Assembly (NCBI RefSeq): GCF_003268025.1
Contig: NZ_QLUW01000005.1
Span: forward strand, 186,001 to 250,000
Source of the DNA: Paenibacillus montanisoli
GTDB lineage: Bacteria; Bacillota; Bacilli; Paenibacillales; Paenibacillaceae
Reading direction: 5' to 3'
DNA: 64,000 bases
The notes beneath the pieces were generated by a model that worked only from the letters and a program-made list of their open reading frames with translations, did no database searches and was not told the origin of the DNA. Below, piece by piece: positions 51,308 to 59,691 of the stretch. The number at the start of each line of letters is the position of its first letter. Positions within the stretch are counted from its first letter, which is position 1. The translations under genes and the position numbers were made by a program.

Positions 51308-52597
51308 CTAGTGCCTGGCTTCGGCTTTGCGGATGTCGTCATTCAGCGCGCTTAAATCCGGTACGGACGGCGTCTTGGCATCCGATAGCCCATAGGTTTC
51401 CTTCAGCATCAAAATGCGCTTCACGCTCTCGTCGATCCGTTCCTCCGCTATTTCGCCTCGCGTTACGCTGTTCATAAGCGCCGCAAGAATGGCATCCACG
51501 TTCTCATACTTATGCGCCACCAGTAAAATATCGCTGCCTGCCTTCACCGTAAGCACTGCCGCTTCGCCCATCCCGTAATTTTTCGCTATGGCGCCCATCG
51601 TAAGATCGTCCGTCATGACGACCCCTTTGAAGCCAAGCTCACCGCGCAGCTGGTCGGTAATGATCGTACGGGACAACGATGCAGGCACGCTCTTGTCGAT
51701 CTTCGGAAACAGGATGTGCGCAATCATGACCGCGTCCGCGCCTTTCTCGATCGCCGAATTGAACGGCACCCACTCGAACGACTTCAGCTGAGCGAGACTC
51801 TTGTTTACGACCGGGAGCTCGAGGTGCGAATCGACCGACGTATCGCCATGTCCCGGAAAATGCTTCACGACGGGGATGACGCCTTCCGCTTTCAAGCCCT
51901 CCATGACGGCAACCCCCATGGAGGTCACGACTTTGGCCGTAGCCCCGTAAGAGCGGTCGCCGATGACAGGGTTGTTGGGATTGCTGTTAATGTCCAGCAC
52001 CGGGGCGAAATCCACGTTGAAGCCCATCGACTTGCTGGCTTGTCCGAGCAAGCCGCCGATCTCCTCTGCATACGAACGGTCGCCCGTATCGCCGACCGCC
52101 CTCCCGCTCGGCAGCTTTACCAGCCCGGGCAGCCGGCTCACCCGCCCGCCTTCCTCGTCAACGGTAACAAGGAGCGGCGACTTATTGCTCTTGTTCCACG
52201 CCCTCAGTTGATTGACGTAAGCGGCCACGCTCTGCGGCGTCTTCACATTGTTCCCGTAGAAAATCACGCCGCCCACATGCTGCCGCTCAATCATCCGCCT
52301 CGCCGCCGCGCTCGCCTTCGTGCCGTCCACGCCGGCAATGATCATCGCGCCCAGCTTCTCCTCCAGCGACATGCTCGCTACCACCTTTGCCACAAGCTCT
52401 TCCGGGGTAGGCTGCGCAGGCTCTGCTGACTCCTCTGCAGGCTGCTCCGCAGGTTGCTCTGCCGGTTGATCAGGTTGCTCTGTAGGCTGCTCTGCCGGTT
52501 GCGTCGGTTCGGCCGGTTGAGCCAAGCGATGAGTTGCGCATGAGCCCGTTAACCCAATAACTGTCGCCGCCAGCATCGTAATTATGAGCCTTCTCAT
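51308..52597 (-). CDS. GH3 beta-N-acetylhexosaminidase, NagZ-like lipoprotein
   Basis: This enzyme removes N-acetylglucosamine from muropeptides during cell-wall recycling. The N-terminal hydrophobic segment ends with a cysteine (VIGLTGSC), a slightly atypical lipobox, then a Pro/Glu/Ala/Gln-rich linker with PAEQP repeats (about residues 27-65). The GH3 barrel carries the NagZ signature KHFPGHGDTSVDSH, and MTDDLTMGAI provides the nucleophile Asp. In Gram-positives NagZ-like proteins act outside the cell. It is monocistronic. Confidence 0.88.
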   Translation of the reverse strand: MRRLIITMLAATVIGLTGSCATHRLAQPAEPTQPAEQPTEQPDQPAEQPAEQPAEESAEPAQPTPEELVAKVVASMSLEEKLGAMIIAGVDGTKASAAARRMIERQHVGGVIFYGNNVKTPQSVAAYVNQLRAWNKSNKSPLLVTVDEEGGRVSRLPGLVKLPSGRAVGDTGDRSYAEEIGGLLGQASKSMGFNVDFAPVLDINSNPNNPVIGDRSYGATAKVVTSMGVAVMEGLKAEGVIPVVKHFPGHGDTSVDSHLELPVVNKSLAQLKSFEWVPFNSAIEKGADAVMIAHILFPKIDKSVPASLSRTIITDQLRGELGFKGVVMTDDLTMGAIAKNYGMGEAAVLTVKAGSDILLVAHKYENVDAILAALMNSVTRGEIAEERIDESVKRILMLKETYGLSDAKTPSVPDLSALNDDIRKAEARH

Positions 52598-52678
52598 TAC
52601 GAATCGCTCACCTTCTTTCTTCTCACCTCTTTATGATTACCTCTTGTCAGTATCTCCAAATCTTCCCTCATGAAATCG

Positions 52679-52722
52679 AAAAAGGCAGGGAACCCTTGAT
52701 CACGCAAGGATTTCCTGCCTTT
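52679..52722 (-). terminator. terminator of the alpha/beta hydrolase gene
   Basis: On the minus strand AAAGGCAGG and CCTGCCTTT with an inner CCTTG/CAAGG stem are followed by TTCGATTTC, 5 bp after the stop codon. Confidence 0.72.
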
Positions 52723-52726
52723 ATGA

Positions 52727-53551
52727 TTAGATCGTCCATAAACTCCAATCGCCCCGCCTCTTGCCGGACGCATCGACCCAGCGCAGCGTCACGTCGAACA
52801 ACTGGTCGCGGGAAGCCTTCGAAGAGAAGGTATGGTCGCCCTGCAAAATGACTTCTTTATCGCAATTGCCCTCTTTGCGCAGCCAGAACATTTTCTGATA
52901 GAGGAAGCAATAGTCAACGGGAATGACCGTATCCGCCGTACCATGCACGATCAGCACATCGCCTGTGTAGCCGCGAAGCTCCGTGAGCGGCTGATACTGC
53001 GCGAGCGAATCGGTGAAGCGCTTCGTAAACTGGTAGTGCATATGGTCCGTCGACCCGGTTTCTTCGATCTCTTGTATCGCCTTAGTGCCGATAATGTTGC
53101 GGATATCCATGAACGGATGGGCGACCGGCGCCCACATGACGAGCGACTTCACGCGCGAATCGCGGGCTGCCGTCAGCACCGCTACCGCGCCGCCAAGGCT
53201 GTGGCCGACCAGGATCAGACGCTCTGCATCGACCATGTCAAGGCTTAAGGCGTAGTCGATGACCGTACGAGTTTGCCCGATCAGCTCATCCAGACCGCCG
53301 CTTCCATAGTCGCCCGTACTCTCGCCGCAGCCGCCGTAATCGAAGCGCAGCACGAGATAGCCGCTGCGGGTCATCCGGTCAGCCGCCTCGACGAACAACC
53401 GGTCCGTTCCCATCCGGTTGCCGATAAAGCCATGGCAAATGATGATAAGCGGATATTTGGCCGCATTCATGGCTTCGCTTTCAATACGGGGATATTGCAG
53501 GACGCCGGACAATTCCAGGTCGCCGCTGCGGATTGTGATCGGATGATTCAT
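52727..53551 (-). CDS. alpha/beta hydrolase (esterase-like)
   Basis: This 274-aa protein has the alpha/beta hydrolase fold with the nucleophile elbow GHSLGGA, the oxyanion region ICHGFIGNRMGTDR, the acid Asp in HGTADTVIP and His in GDHTFSSK. It resembles S9-like or esterase family proteins; the substrate is unknown. The ATG follows AAGGTGGTG. No signal peptide. Confidence 0.85.
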   Translation of the reverse strand: MNHPITIRSGDLELSGVLQYPRIESEAMNAAKYPLIIICHGFIGNRMGTDRLFVEAADRMTRSGYLVLRFDYGGCGESTGDYGSGGLDELIGQTRTVIDYALSLDMVDAERLILVGHSLGGAVAVLTAARDSRVKSLVMWAPVAHPFMDIRNIIGTKAIQEIEETGSTDHMHYQFTKRFTDSLAQYQPLTELRGYTGDVLIVHGTADTVIPVDYCFLYQKMFWLRKEGNCDKEVILQGDHTFSSKASRDQLFDVTLRWVDASGKRRGDWSLWTI

Positions 53552-53626
53552 AATCGGCACCACCTTATTCCTATAATTCCTACCTACTTTGTTGGAATTA
53601 AGAATAACATGGGAAATACGCTGACG

Positions 53627-54337
53627 TCAATCCGCTTTTTGACCATCGCCAGGGCCGACATGCTTAAGCGCCTCACGCATGCTTAGCGGCGACAGTTCTG
53701 TTGCCGCGACGAATTTCTGCACCGCCTCCGCGTCCGTCTTCGCATATTCCCGGAGCGCCCAGCCGATCGCTTTGCGGATGAAGAACTCCGGCTCATGGGC
53801 TGCCCGGCGAATCAGCGAGAAGAGCAGCTCCGTGTCAGTCCGTTGTTTATAACCTAGCTGAAACAAGATCGCGGTGCGGCGCAGCCACATATTGTCCGAG
53901 GAGATCCATTTCTCCGCATACACCGGCACCAGCTCGGGGTATCGCGTAAACACGTTTCCGACAAGGTGGCTCGCCAGCAAATCGACCGTGTCCCACCATG
54001 AATGCGTTGTAATCAGCTCTTCCAGCAGCTCGATCTGGGCAGCCGACGCATCCTTCTTCCGCTTCTCCAGCAGCATCATTGCGGAATAATGAAATTCCCG
54101 TTCCGGCAATGCCCACAGCTCGCGCACGATTGCCTCCAGCTCCTCGCCTGCCGGCACGCCATGCTCCTTCATGAATTGCTTCACCAGCGCGTTCCGCTCC
54201 GGCGTCCGAATGCCGAGGAACGGAAACAGATGGCGCATGTACGCCTCCATTGGCTCCGAGATTTCCCGGCTTGCGTGAGCTCGAAGCATGGCTTCCATCT
54301 TCCTTGTATATGTGTTTTGTTGTATCTCAACAGACAT
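53627..54337 (-). CDS. AlkD-like DNA alkylation repair protein
   Basis: This all-helical HEAT-like protein (236 aa) belongs to the AlkC/AlkD DNA glycosylase family that excises alkylated purines. Features are RHLFPFLGIRTPERNALVKQ, THSWWDTVDLLASHLVG (Trp and Asp of the active cleft) and EFFIRKAIGWALREYAKTDA. It is monocistronic. The ribosome binding site is AAGGGG at somewhat long spacing. Confidence 0.87.
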   Translation of the reverse strand: MSVEIQQNTYTRKMEAMLRAHASREISEPMEAYMRHLFPFLGIRTPERNALVKQFMKEHGVPAGEELEAIVRELWALPEREFHYSAMMLLEKRKKDASAAQIELLEELITTHSWWDTVDLLASHLVGNVFTRYPELVPVYAEKWISSDNMWLRRTAILFQLGYKQRTDTELLFSLIRRAAHEPEFFIRKAIGWALREYAKTDAEAVQKFVAATELSPLSMREALKHVGPGDGQKAD

Positions 54338-54446
54338 GTTTACAATCAGCCCCTTTGTCCCGATTATAACAAAGTCGATGGGAGATTTTCACATTGATCA
54401 CATTCATCACCCGGGAAATAACTCAGTTAGCGGCAGACCAGAATAC

Positions 54447-54489
54447 AAAAAAAGCCGGCTGAGTGTCTATTTGGAACCCTCAGCCGGCT
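54447..54489 (-). terminator. terminator closing the nirB-nirD-hemD region
   Basis: AGCCGGCTGAG and CTCAGCCGGCT form an 11-bp perfect stem; on the minus strand it is followed by TTTTTTTGT. Confidence 0.85.
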
Positions 54490-54495
54490 ACAGCG

Positions 54496-54579
54496 TCATT
54501 TCAGCTGCATCATCGTATGGCGGCCGGTAGCTTTGCCAACATAAATCGGCTCTGCATCTGGCCTAACTTGACAAATCAT
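54496..54579 (-). CDS. possible 27-aa small protein
   Basis: The frame starts MICQVRPDAEPIYVGKATGR and ends HTMMQLK, immediately before a strong terminator and just after an AT-rich promoter-like patch. The ribosome binding site is weak (AAAAGATGAC). The sequence looks protein-like, but so short a frame may be chance. Confidence 0.3.
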   Translation of the reverse strand: MICQVRPDAEPIYVGKATGRHTMMQLK

Positions 54580-54720
54580 GTCATCTTTTGTCTATATGTC
54601 ATATATAATAACACCGAGTGTCGAGATGCTTTCAGGCCGGCGAATGCACGCATGTCCCGATCACCCGGACTGGCGCCCGTTAAGTTTACTTTCTCGCTCC
54701 GGCCAACCATCTCGCCGCCT

Positions 54721-55641
54721 CTATGCGCTTTCACTCGCATCCATACCCAAGCCCGCGCCCGGACCGGCACTGGACCGCCCGCCCGCGCAGTCGCCCACGG
54801 CTGCGCCCAGCTCAGCCCCACCTTCCGCAGAAGACCCGCCGCCGCCGAAATATTTGCTCATCGCAACCACCATGCTGCCCATCCGCTCTTCCTCCGGAAA
54901 CAGCACACGCTCCACGCCTTCTTCATGCATCGCTTCCGCGGTGACCTTGCCTACGGCAACCGCCAGCACCCGATCCGCGAAGGCGGCACGCACCGCATCC
55001 AGCTTGCCCAGCTTTGCTGCGATACCCATGACGTAACGCGCCTGCACCGTGCTCGTGAGCGCGACGGCATCCACTTGGCCGCTAACGATCTCATCAATGA
55101 GCGTTTCTACAATATCGCCCTGAGGCGGAATATGCCGGTATGGCAGCAGCTCCTCGCAGAGCGCGCCGCGTCCGGCAAGCTCTCCGATCAGCCTTGGCGC
55201 AGGATCGCCGTACAGCTGCAAGGCGACGCTCCGCCCGTACAGATCGTGAGCGCTCATCGCGCGCAGCAGCCCGGCCGTCGTGCCGTCATCGTCGCGGACC
55301 TCGGGCGATATGCCGAGCTTACGCAGTACGTTGACCGTCTTGTAGCCGCGAGAGGCGATGCGCATCGCGCCCAGCGCATGTACAAACCGCTCCGCCAGAC
55401 CGAGCCGCTCGGCCGTTTGCAGCAGCGCCTCCGTACCGACGCCGGTCGTCAATACCAGCCAATCGGCCGGGCGCGCGATCAGCCTGCCGAGCTGCCCGCC
55501 CACCCGCGAATCGTCAAGAAACACCGTTCCCTGCGCTGGGCGCAGCACTGCCGCACCGCCGAACTTGGCGATCATTTTGCTGAGCTCATCCGCTTTGCGC
55601 GGCCCTGTAACCGCAATTCTCCTGCCTTCCAAACGCGCCAT
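54721..55641 (-). CDS. hemD: uroporphyrinogen-III synthase
   Basis: This enzyme makes uroporphyrinogen III, precursor of the sirohaem in nitrite reductase. The start is MARLEGRRIAVTGPRKADEL, 5 nt after AAGGAGG. Family features include ADWLVLTTGVGTEALL and VDAVALTSTVQARYVMGIA near the end of domain 2. The last 35 residues are a Gly/Ala/Ser-rich low-complexity tail that normal HemD lacks. The gene follows nirD by about 55 bp, so sirohaem supply is coupled to the enzyme that needs it. A longer frame upstream is only the antiframe of nirD. Confidence 0.85.
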   Translation of the reverse strand: MARLEGRRIAVTGPRKADELSKMIAKFGGAAVLRPAQGTVFLDDSRVGGQLGRLIARPADWLVLTTGVGTEALLQTAERLGLAERFVHALGAMRIASRGYKTVNVLRKLGISPEVRDDDGTTAGLLRAMSAHDLYGRSVALQLYGDPAPRLIGELAGRGALCEELLPYRHIPPQGDIVETLIDEIVSGQVDAVALTSTVQARYVMGIAAKLGKLDAVRAAFADRVLAVAVGKVTAEAMHEEGVERVLFPEEERMGSMVVAMSKYFGGGGSSAEGGAELGAAVGDCAGGRSSAGPGAGLGMDASESA

Positions 55642-55696
55642 CGCCGCCGCCTCCTTCGCTTCAAACCATTCGCGCCGCTTAACCGCCGTCCTCTTC

Positions 55697-56035
55697 CTAG
55701 GATACCTTTCTCGCGCCAATCCCCTCCGGCACCCGCAGCACGACATTCCCCGCTCCGTCCACAAGGGTCGTGTACGCGGCGACACAACCCTCATCCGGCG
55801 CTTGCACGAGTCCGTCATGCAAATCGATCTTCCAATCATGAAGCGGACAATAGACATGGTGGTCGCACACGATACCTTCCGACAGCTTGCCGTTCTTATG
55901 CGGACACCGGTTCTCGACCGCCCGAACCGAGCCGTCCGATAGCTTGAACAGCGCCAGCTCCACGTCGCCCAGGCGTACGACGCGACCCGCCCGCTCCGGA
56001 AATTCCGAAATATGGCCAATGACGATTTCATTCAT
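55697..56035 (-). CDS. nirD: nitrite reductase small subunit (Rieske-type)
   Basis: This 112-aa NirD protein has a Rieske fold with CPHKNGKL (about residues 44-51) and CPLHDWKIDL (about 63-72), giving the two Cys-His pairs of the [2Fe-2S] site. It associates with NirB in NADH-dependent nitrite reduction to ammonium. It lies 57 bp after nirB in the same operon. Confidence 0.92.
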   Translation of the reverse strand: MNEIVIGHISEFPERAGRVVRLGDVELALFKLSDGSVRAVENRCPHKNGKLSEGIVCDHHVYCPLHDWKIDLHDGLVQAPDEGCVAAYTTLVDGAGNVVLRVPEGIGARKVS

Positions 56036-56092
56036 TCTCTCATCCGCTCCTATCGCGGCTGCCGCATGCAGGCGGCAGCGCCGTTTTCTATT

Positions 56093-58561
56093 TTATGACT
56101 TCGCAATTCCGTCCGCCGCTGCCGCCGCTGCCGCATCGACCGGCGCCGTCAGCGCATCAAAGGCGCTGCGCAAATCGTCATTCTCGATAATTTGCCGCCA
56201 CGGGTCTTTCATCAAATCGAGCGTCCGGTCGATCCTGGCGTTGAGGGCGTCCCGGTCCTCCTGCTTCTCAAGAGCCGCCTTAATCGCATCAAGCCCGATC
56301 CGGAGCGACCACTCGCTCGTGCGCTCCATATAGTTGGCCGTCTCCCGATAAAGCTGCAGATAAGCGCCCGTCCACGCCAACACTTCTTCTTCGGTTTTCA
56401 CCTTCGTCAGCAAATCGGCTGCCCGCACCCGGGTACCGCCGTTGCCGGCCACGTAGATCTCCCATCCGCCGTCAATCGCGACCACTCCAAGATCCTTGAT
56501 GGTCGCCTCCGCGCAGTTGCGCGGGCAACCCGAGACGGCAAGCTTCACCTTATGCGGCGTATTCAGCCGCTCGAACTTCTTCTCGAGGTCGATGCCCATC
56601 TTAATGGCATCCTGAGTCCCGAACCGGCAAAACGTATTGCCCACGCAAGTCTTCACCGTGCGCAGCGCCTTGCCGTAGGCATAACCGGACGGCATATCGA
56701 GGTCCTTCCACATGCCGGGCAGATCTTCTTTCTTGACGCCCAGCAGGTCGATGCGCTGTCCGCCGGTTATTTTGACTAGAGGCACTTCGTACTTTTCCGC
56801 CACCGTCGCGATTTTCTTCAGATCCCCCGGCGTCGTCACGCCTCCGTAAATGCGCGGCACGACCGAGAACGTGCCGTCCTTCTGGATGTTGGCATGATTG
56901 CGCTCGTTCACAAAACGCGACTCCAACTCATCCTCATGCTCCTCCGGGAACGCCATCCCGAGATAGTAGTTAAGCGCAGGACGGCACTTGGAGCAGCCTT
57001 CCGAATTGTTCCACTCCAGCACATGCATGACTTCCTTCGTCGTCGTCAGATGCATCTTCCGGATCGCGGCGACGACCTCGTCGCGGGTCAGCGTCGTACA
57101 GCCGCAAATGCCTTCCTTGACCACGGCCACTTGATCGGCTCCCAGCGTTGTTGTCAGAATAGCTTCCACAAGCGGCTTACAGCCGCCGCAGCCGCCGGAA
57201 GCCTTCGTGCATGCCTTTAGTTCGCCTACGCTTACGCAGCCCTTCTCCGTAATTGCCTCCACCAACGTATCCTTCGTCACGCCGTTGCAGCCGCACACGA
57301 TTTCATCGCCGCTCATGGCGCTTACCAGTTCGGCCGTACTTGGCGCCTTGCCCGTTCCGCCTCCGCCGGACGGCCCAAACAAGACCTCCTTCTCGTTCCC
57401 CGTAAAATCCTTCCCGCTCCGTATAACCGAGAACAGTCTGGAGCTGTCGCTCGTGTCTCCGAACAAGACGGCGCCGATTACTTTGCCGTTCTCGAACACG
57501 ACCTTCTTGTAGACACCGTCCAAATCATCCTGCACGCGCAGCGCCTTCGTCCCGGGTCCATCCACGAAATGGCCGGCCGAAAACACGTTCACGCCGGATA
57601 CCTTCAGCTTCGTCGACAATACCGAGCCTTGGTAGCCGTCGCTTTCAACGCCTGCGAGCTTCTTCGCAAGAACCGCGCCTTGTTCGTAGAGCGGCGCAAC
57701 CAGCCCGTAAACAACGCCGCGGTGTTCGGCACACTCACCTACCGAATAGATGTTAGGAATGCTGCACTCCATATGGTCATTCACGACGATGCCGCGGTTT
57801 ACTTCAAGTCCGGCACTCTTCGCCAGCTGCACATTCGGCCTAATACCGGCTGCCATAACGATCAGATCGGCTTCTTCGTGCGTCCCGTCCTTGAACGTCA
57901 GCCCGGTTACCCGATCTTCGCCCGTAATGGAATCGGACTGCTTCTCGAGCAGAAACTTCATCCCCTGCCCTTCCAGCTCCGCCTGCAGCATCCGCGAAGC
58001 CGTCGCATCCAGTTGCCGCTCCATCAGATAGCCGAAAATATGCACAACGCTGACTTCCATGCCGAGATTGACCAATCCGCGCGCCGCCTCGATGCCGAGC
58101 AAGCCGCCCCCGATGACGATCGCTTTGCGGTAGTTTTTGGCCGTCTCGATCATCGTCTCGCAGTCCTTAATATCCCGGAACGCAATAACCCCTTCCTTAT
58201 CCGCGCCAGGCAAAGGAAGCATGAATGGCAGCGAGCCCGTCGCAAAAACAAGCTCATCATACGGCAGCGCCAAGCCTTGGTCCGTCGTGACCATGCGTGC
58301 CTCCGTATCCACCGATGTCACCAGCTGCCCGGTATGCAGCGCAATGCCGTTATCGCGGTACCAGTTCCAATCGTTCAAAATAATATCCTTCATACTGGCC
58401 TCTCCCGCCAGCACGGAGGAGAGCATAATGCGGTTGTAGTTGGGGTGAGGCTCAGCCCCGATGATGGTGATCTCATAACGCTGCGGATTGAGCTTCAGCA
58501 GCTGTTCGACGAAGGAAACGCCCGCCATTCCGTTCCCGATCATGACTAATTTTCTTCTCAT
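56093..58561 (-). CDS. nirB: nitrite reductase large subunit (NADH)
   Basis: NirB (822 aa) reduces nitrite to ammonium in the cytoplasm. It has an FAD/NAD domain (GNGMAGVSFVEQLL; AIVIGGGLLGIEAARGL), two BFD-like [2Fe-2S] regions (CGCNGVTKDT...CGGCKP and CGCTTLTRDE...CSKCRP), and the sirohaem/[4Fe-4S] reductase domain with TCVGNTFCRFG and VSGCPRNCAEA supplying four cysteines. The ATG follows AGGGGAG. Its 170-nt leader carries ANTAR-type hairpins and a terminator. Confidence 0.95.
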   Translation of the reverse strand: MRRKLVMIGNGMAGVSFVEQLLKLNPQRYEITIIGAEPHPNYNRIMLSSVLAGEASMKDIILNDWNWYRDNGIALHTGQLVTSVDTEARMVTTDQGLALPYDELVFATGSLPFMLPLPGADKEGVIAFRDIKDCETMIETAKNYRKAIVIGGGLLGIEAARGLVNLGMEVSVVHIFGYLMERQLDATASRMLQAELEGQGMKFLLEKQSDSITGEDRVTGLTFKDGTHEEADLIVMAAGIRPNVQLAKSAGLEVNRGIVVNDHMECSIPNIYSVGECAEHRGVVYGLVAPLYEQGAVLAKKLAGVESDGYQGSVLSTKLKVSGVNVFSAGHFVDGPGTKALRVQDDLDGVYKKVVFENGKVIGAVLFGDTSDSSRLFSVIRSGKDFTGNEKEVLFGPSGGGGTGKAPSTAELVSAMSGDEIVCGCNGVTKDTLVEAITEKGCVSVGELKACTKASGGCGGCKPLVEAILTTTLGADQVAVVKEGICGCTTLTRDEVVAAIRKMHLTTTKEVMHVLEWNNSEGCSKCRPALNYYLGMAFPEEHEDELESRFVNERNHANIQKDGTFSVVPRIYGGVTTPGDLKKIATVAEKYEVPLVKITGGQRIDLLGVKKEDLPGMWKDLDMPSGYAYGKALRTVKTCVGNTFCRFGTQDAIKMGIDLEKKFERLNTPHKVKLAVSGCPRNCAEATIKDLGVVAIDGGWEIYVAGNGGTRVRAADLLTKVKTEEEVLAWTGAYLQLYRETANYMERTSEWSLRIGLDAIKAALEKQEDRDALNARIDRTLDLMKDPWRQIIENDDLRSAFDALTAPVDAAAAAAADGIAKS

Positions 58562-58640
58562 GGCTTATCTCCCCTACCCATTTTTTACGGAAGCAAACAA
58601 ACGCTTCTCCTATCGCTTTCCGGCAGCAGCAAGTAAACAG

Positions 58641-58717
58641 AAAAAGCCTACCTTTTCGTCGCAGTTGACGAATCAGATAGGCTCCATTGCCGGATGAAGA
58701 GGGCACGCCATTGTGCC
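58641..58717 (-). promoter_or_regulatory. ANTAR-type antitermination leader of nirB
   Basis: Read on the minus strand, hairpin P1 is GGCAC-AATGGC-GTGCC (58717-58702) and P2 is GGC-AATGGA-GCC (58691-58680). Both have 6-nt loops with A at position 1 and G at position 4. P2 overlaps the 5' arm of a terminator (AGCCTATC at 58683-58676, GGTAGGCT at 58652-58645, then TTTTTCTG). This is the layout of known ANTAR target RNAs, in which protein binding to P1-P2 prevents terminator formation. Confidence 0.7.
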
Positions 58718-58736
58718 GTCGTAAAGTATATGGCTA

Positions 58737-58765
58737 AGTATAGACCGCGAAAATTCTTATGTCAA
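58737..58765 (-). promoter_or_regulatory. promoter of nirB-nirD-hemD
   Basis: On the minus strand TTGACA... reads as TTGACA at 58765-58760 and TATACT at 58742-58737 with a 17-bp spacer. This is a near-consensus sigma-A promoter; the transcript would begin near 58730, leaving a leader of about 170 nt. Confidence 0.75.
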
Positions 58766-58916
58766 TATATATAACATAAAATTGTAAATTATGTGACACA
58801 AAGAATTTGGCGCCGCATAAATTGGGGAAAGGTTCCAATTGACCGTCGACATTCAGAGGGAGGGTATGTTATATTTTATTACAAATTGCAGGCAGTGTGC
58901 CTAGCCGAGGTGAGCG

Positions 58917-59474
58917 ATGATGAAATCAATCCTCGTGGTTGAAGAGGGAAGACCGCCTGTGTCGATGCATAGCTTGCAGCAAAATTGCCGAACGTTTCAC
59001 CGGGTCGCAAATGAGGATGAGGCAAAGGGCTTCATCAGCGTTGCGGATGCGGCCGTGATGCATGTACCGCTGGAGAGAATGCAGCATTGGCAGTCGGCCA
59101 TTGCCGGCATGAAGCGGCTGCCGACGCTGTGGCTGTGTTCCGAGAAGGCCGTGCCCGGCGAAATAGACTTCGGCTTCATGCTTGACGGTGTTCTCTTCAG
59201 CTCGATGAACACCTTGGAAATGGGGGTCGCGCTCAAATGGGGACAGCGCGTGTTCCTGCAGCGAAAGCGCTGGGCCGAGGAACGGGAGCAGCTCCTCCAG
59301 CGGATCGACGAACGGAAATGGATTGATCAGGCGAAAGCCGTTCTCTGCGAAATCAAAGGGATTACCGAGGCGGAAGCGTACGATTTTCTCAGGAAGCAGG
59401 CGATGAATGAGCGTAAGCGGATCGGTGATATTGCGGCTTCGATCGTGAAAGTGTACCAATTGATTCACGGGTAA
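58917..59474 (+). CDS. ANTAR-domain antitermination regulator of nitrate/nitrite assimilation
   Basis: The C-terminal part (about residues 125-180) is an ANTAR RNA-binding domain: RIDERKWIDQAKAVLCEIKG, then EAEAYDFLRKQAMNERKRIG. The N-terminal 110 residues look like a degenerate receiver: the strand that should carry the phosphorylated Asp reads AAVMHVPL, so the signal is not phosphorylation. A coiled-coil-like link (QRKRWAEEREQLLQ) joins the parts. It lies between two operons whose leaders carry ANTAR-type hairpins, and it resembles AmiR, NasT and NasR in layout. The ribosome binding site is GAGGTG. Confidence 0.83.
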   Translation: MMKSILVVEEGRPPVSMHSLQQNCRTFHRVANEDEAKGFISVADAAVMHVPLERMQHWQSAIAGMKRLPTLWLCSEKAVPGEIDFGFMLDGVLFSSMNTLEMGVALKWGQRVFLQRKRWAEEREQLLQRIDERKWIDQAKAVLCEIKGITEAEAYDFLRKQAMNERKRIGDIAASIVKVYQLIHG

Positions 59475-59542
59475 TACACGGTCACACCTTGTCTCCCCCG
59501 GCCTTACCGATAAAAATTTATGTAATTTATGTGTTAGATATA

Positions 59543-59572
59543 TTGACATTCTTTTTACACCACCCCTATAAT
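59543..59572 (+). promoter_or_regulatory. promoter of narK-nasC
   Basis: TTGACA (59543-59548) and TATAAT (59567-59572) are both perfect hexamers with an 18-bp spacer. The transcript should begin near 59579, giving a leader of about 157 nt before narK. A strong promoter followed by a terminator fits control by antitermination. Confidence 0.82.
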
Positions 59573-59581
59573 GGCAACTAA

Positions 59582-59691
59582 GATCACAATGACGTGAATC
59601 GGACGAATACAATTTGGCTTCCACACCGACGTGGAGCCGCTGGCAAAGAGGCCGTATTGCAGATAACCCCTGCAATGCGGCCTTTTCTTTT
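59582..59691 (+). promoter_or_regulatory. ANTAR-type antitermination leader of narK-nasC
   Basis: Three hairpins have 6-nt loops with A1 and G4: GATCAC-AATGAC-GTGAATC (59582-59600), GGCTTCCAC-ACCGAC-GTGGAGCC (59616-59638) and TGGC-AAAGAG-GCCG (59641-59654). The last overlaps the 5' arm of an intrinsic terminator (AGGCCGTATTGCAG 59649-59662, CTGCAATGCGGCCT 59670-59683, then TTTCTTTT). The second and third fit the P1-P2 pair of ANTAR target RNAs; the first is extra. Confidence 0.75.

Larger units (their letters stand above)
54338..54720. other. intergenic region with terminator and a possible tiny gene
   Basis: Apart from the terminator at 54447-54489 and the 27-codon frame at 54496-54579, I see no gene. 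Between 54580 and 54720 there is an AT-rich patch (TTATTATATATGACATATAG on the minus strand) that could hold a promoter for that frame. Confidence 0.4.

Noticed and set aside
54463-55947. Plus-strand frame of about 494 codons over hemD and nirD
   Set aside because: It is rich in Arg, His and Pro as antisense frames of GC-rich genes are, has no ribosome binding site, and covers two well supported minus-strand genes and a terminator.
55642-56031. N-terminal extension of hemD
   Set aside because: The extension runs through nirD in another frame; the real start MARLEG has a strong ribosome binding site.
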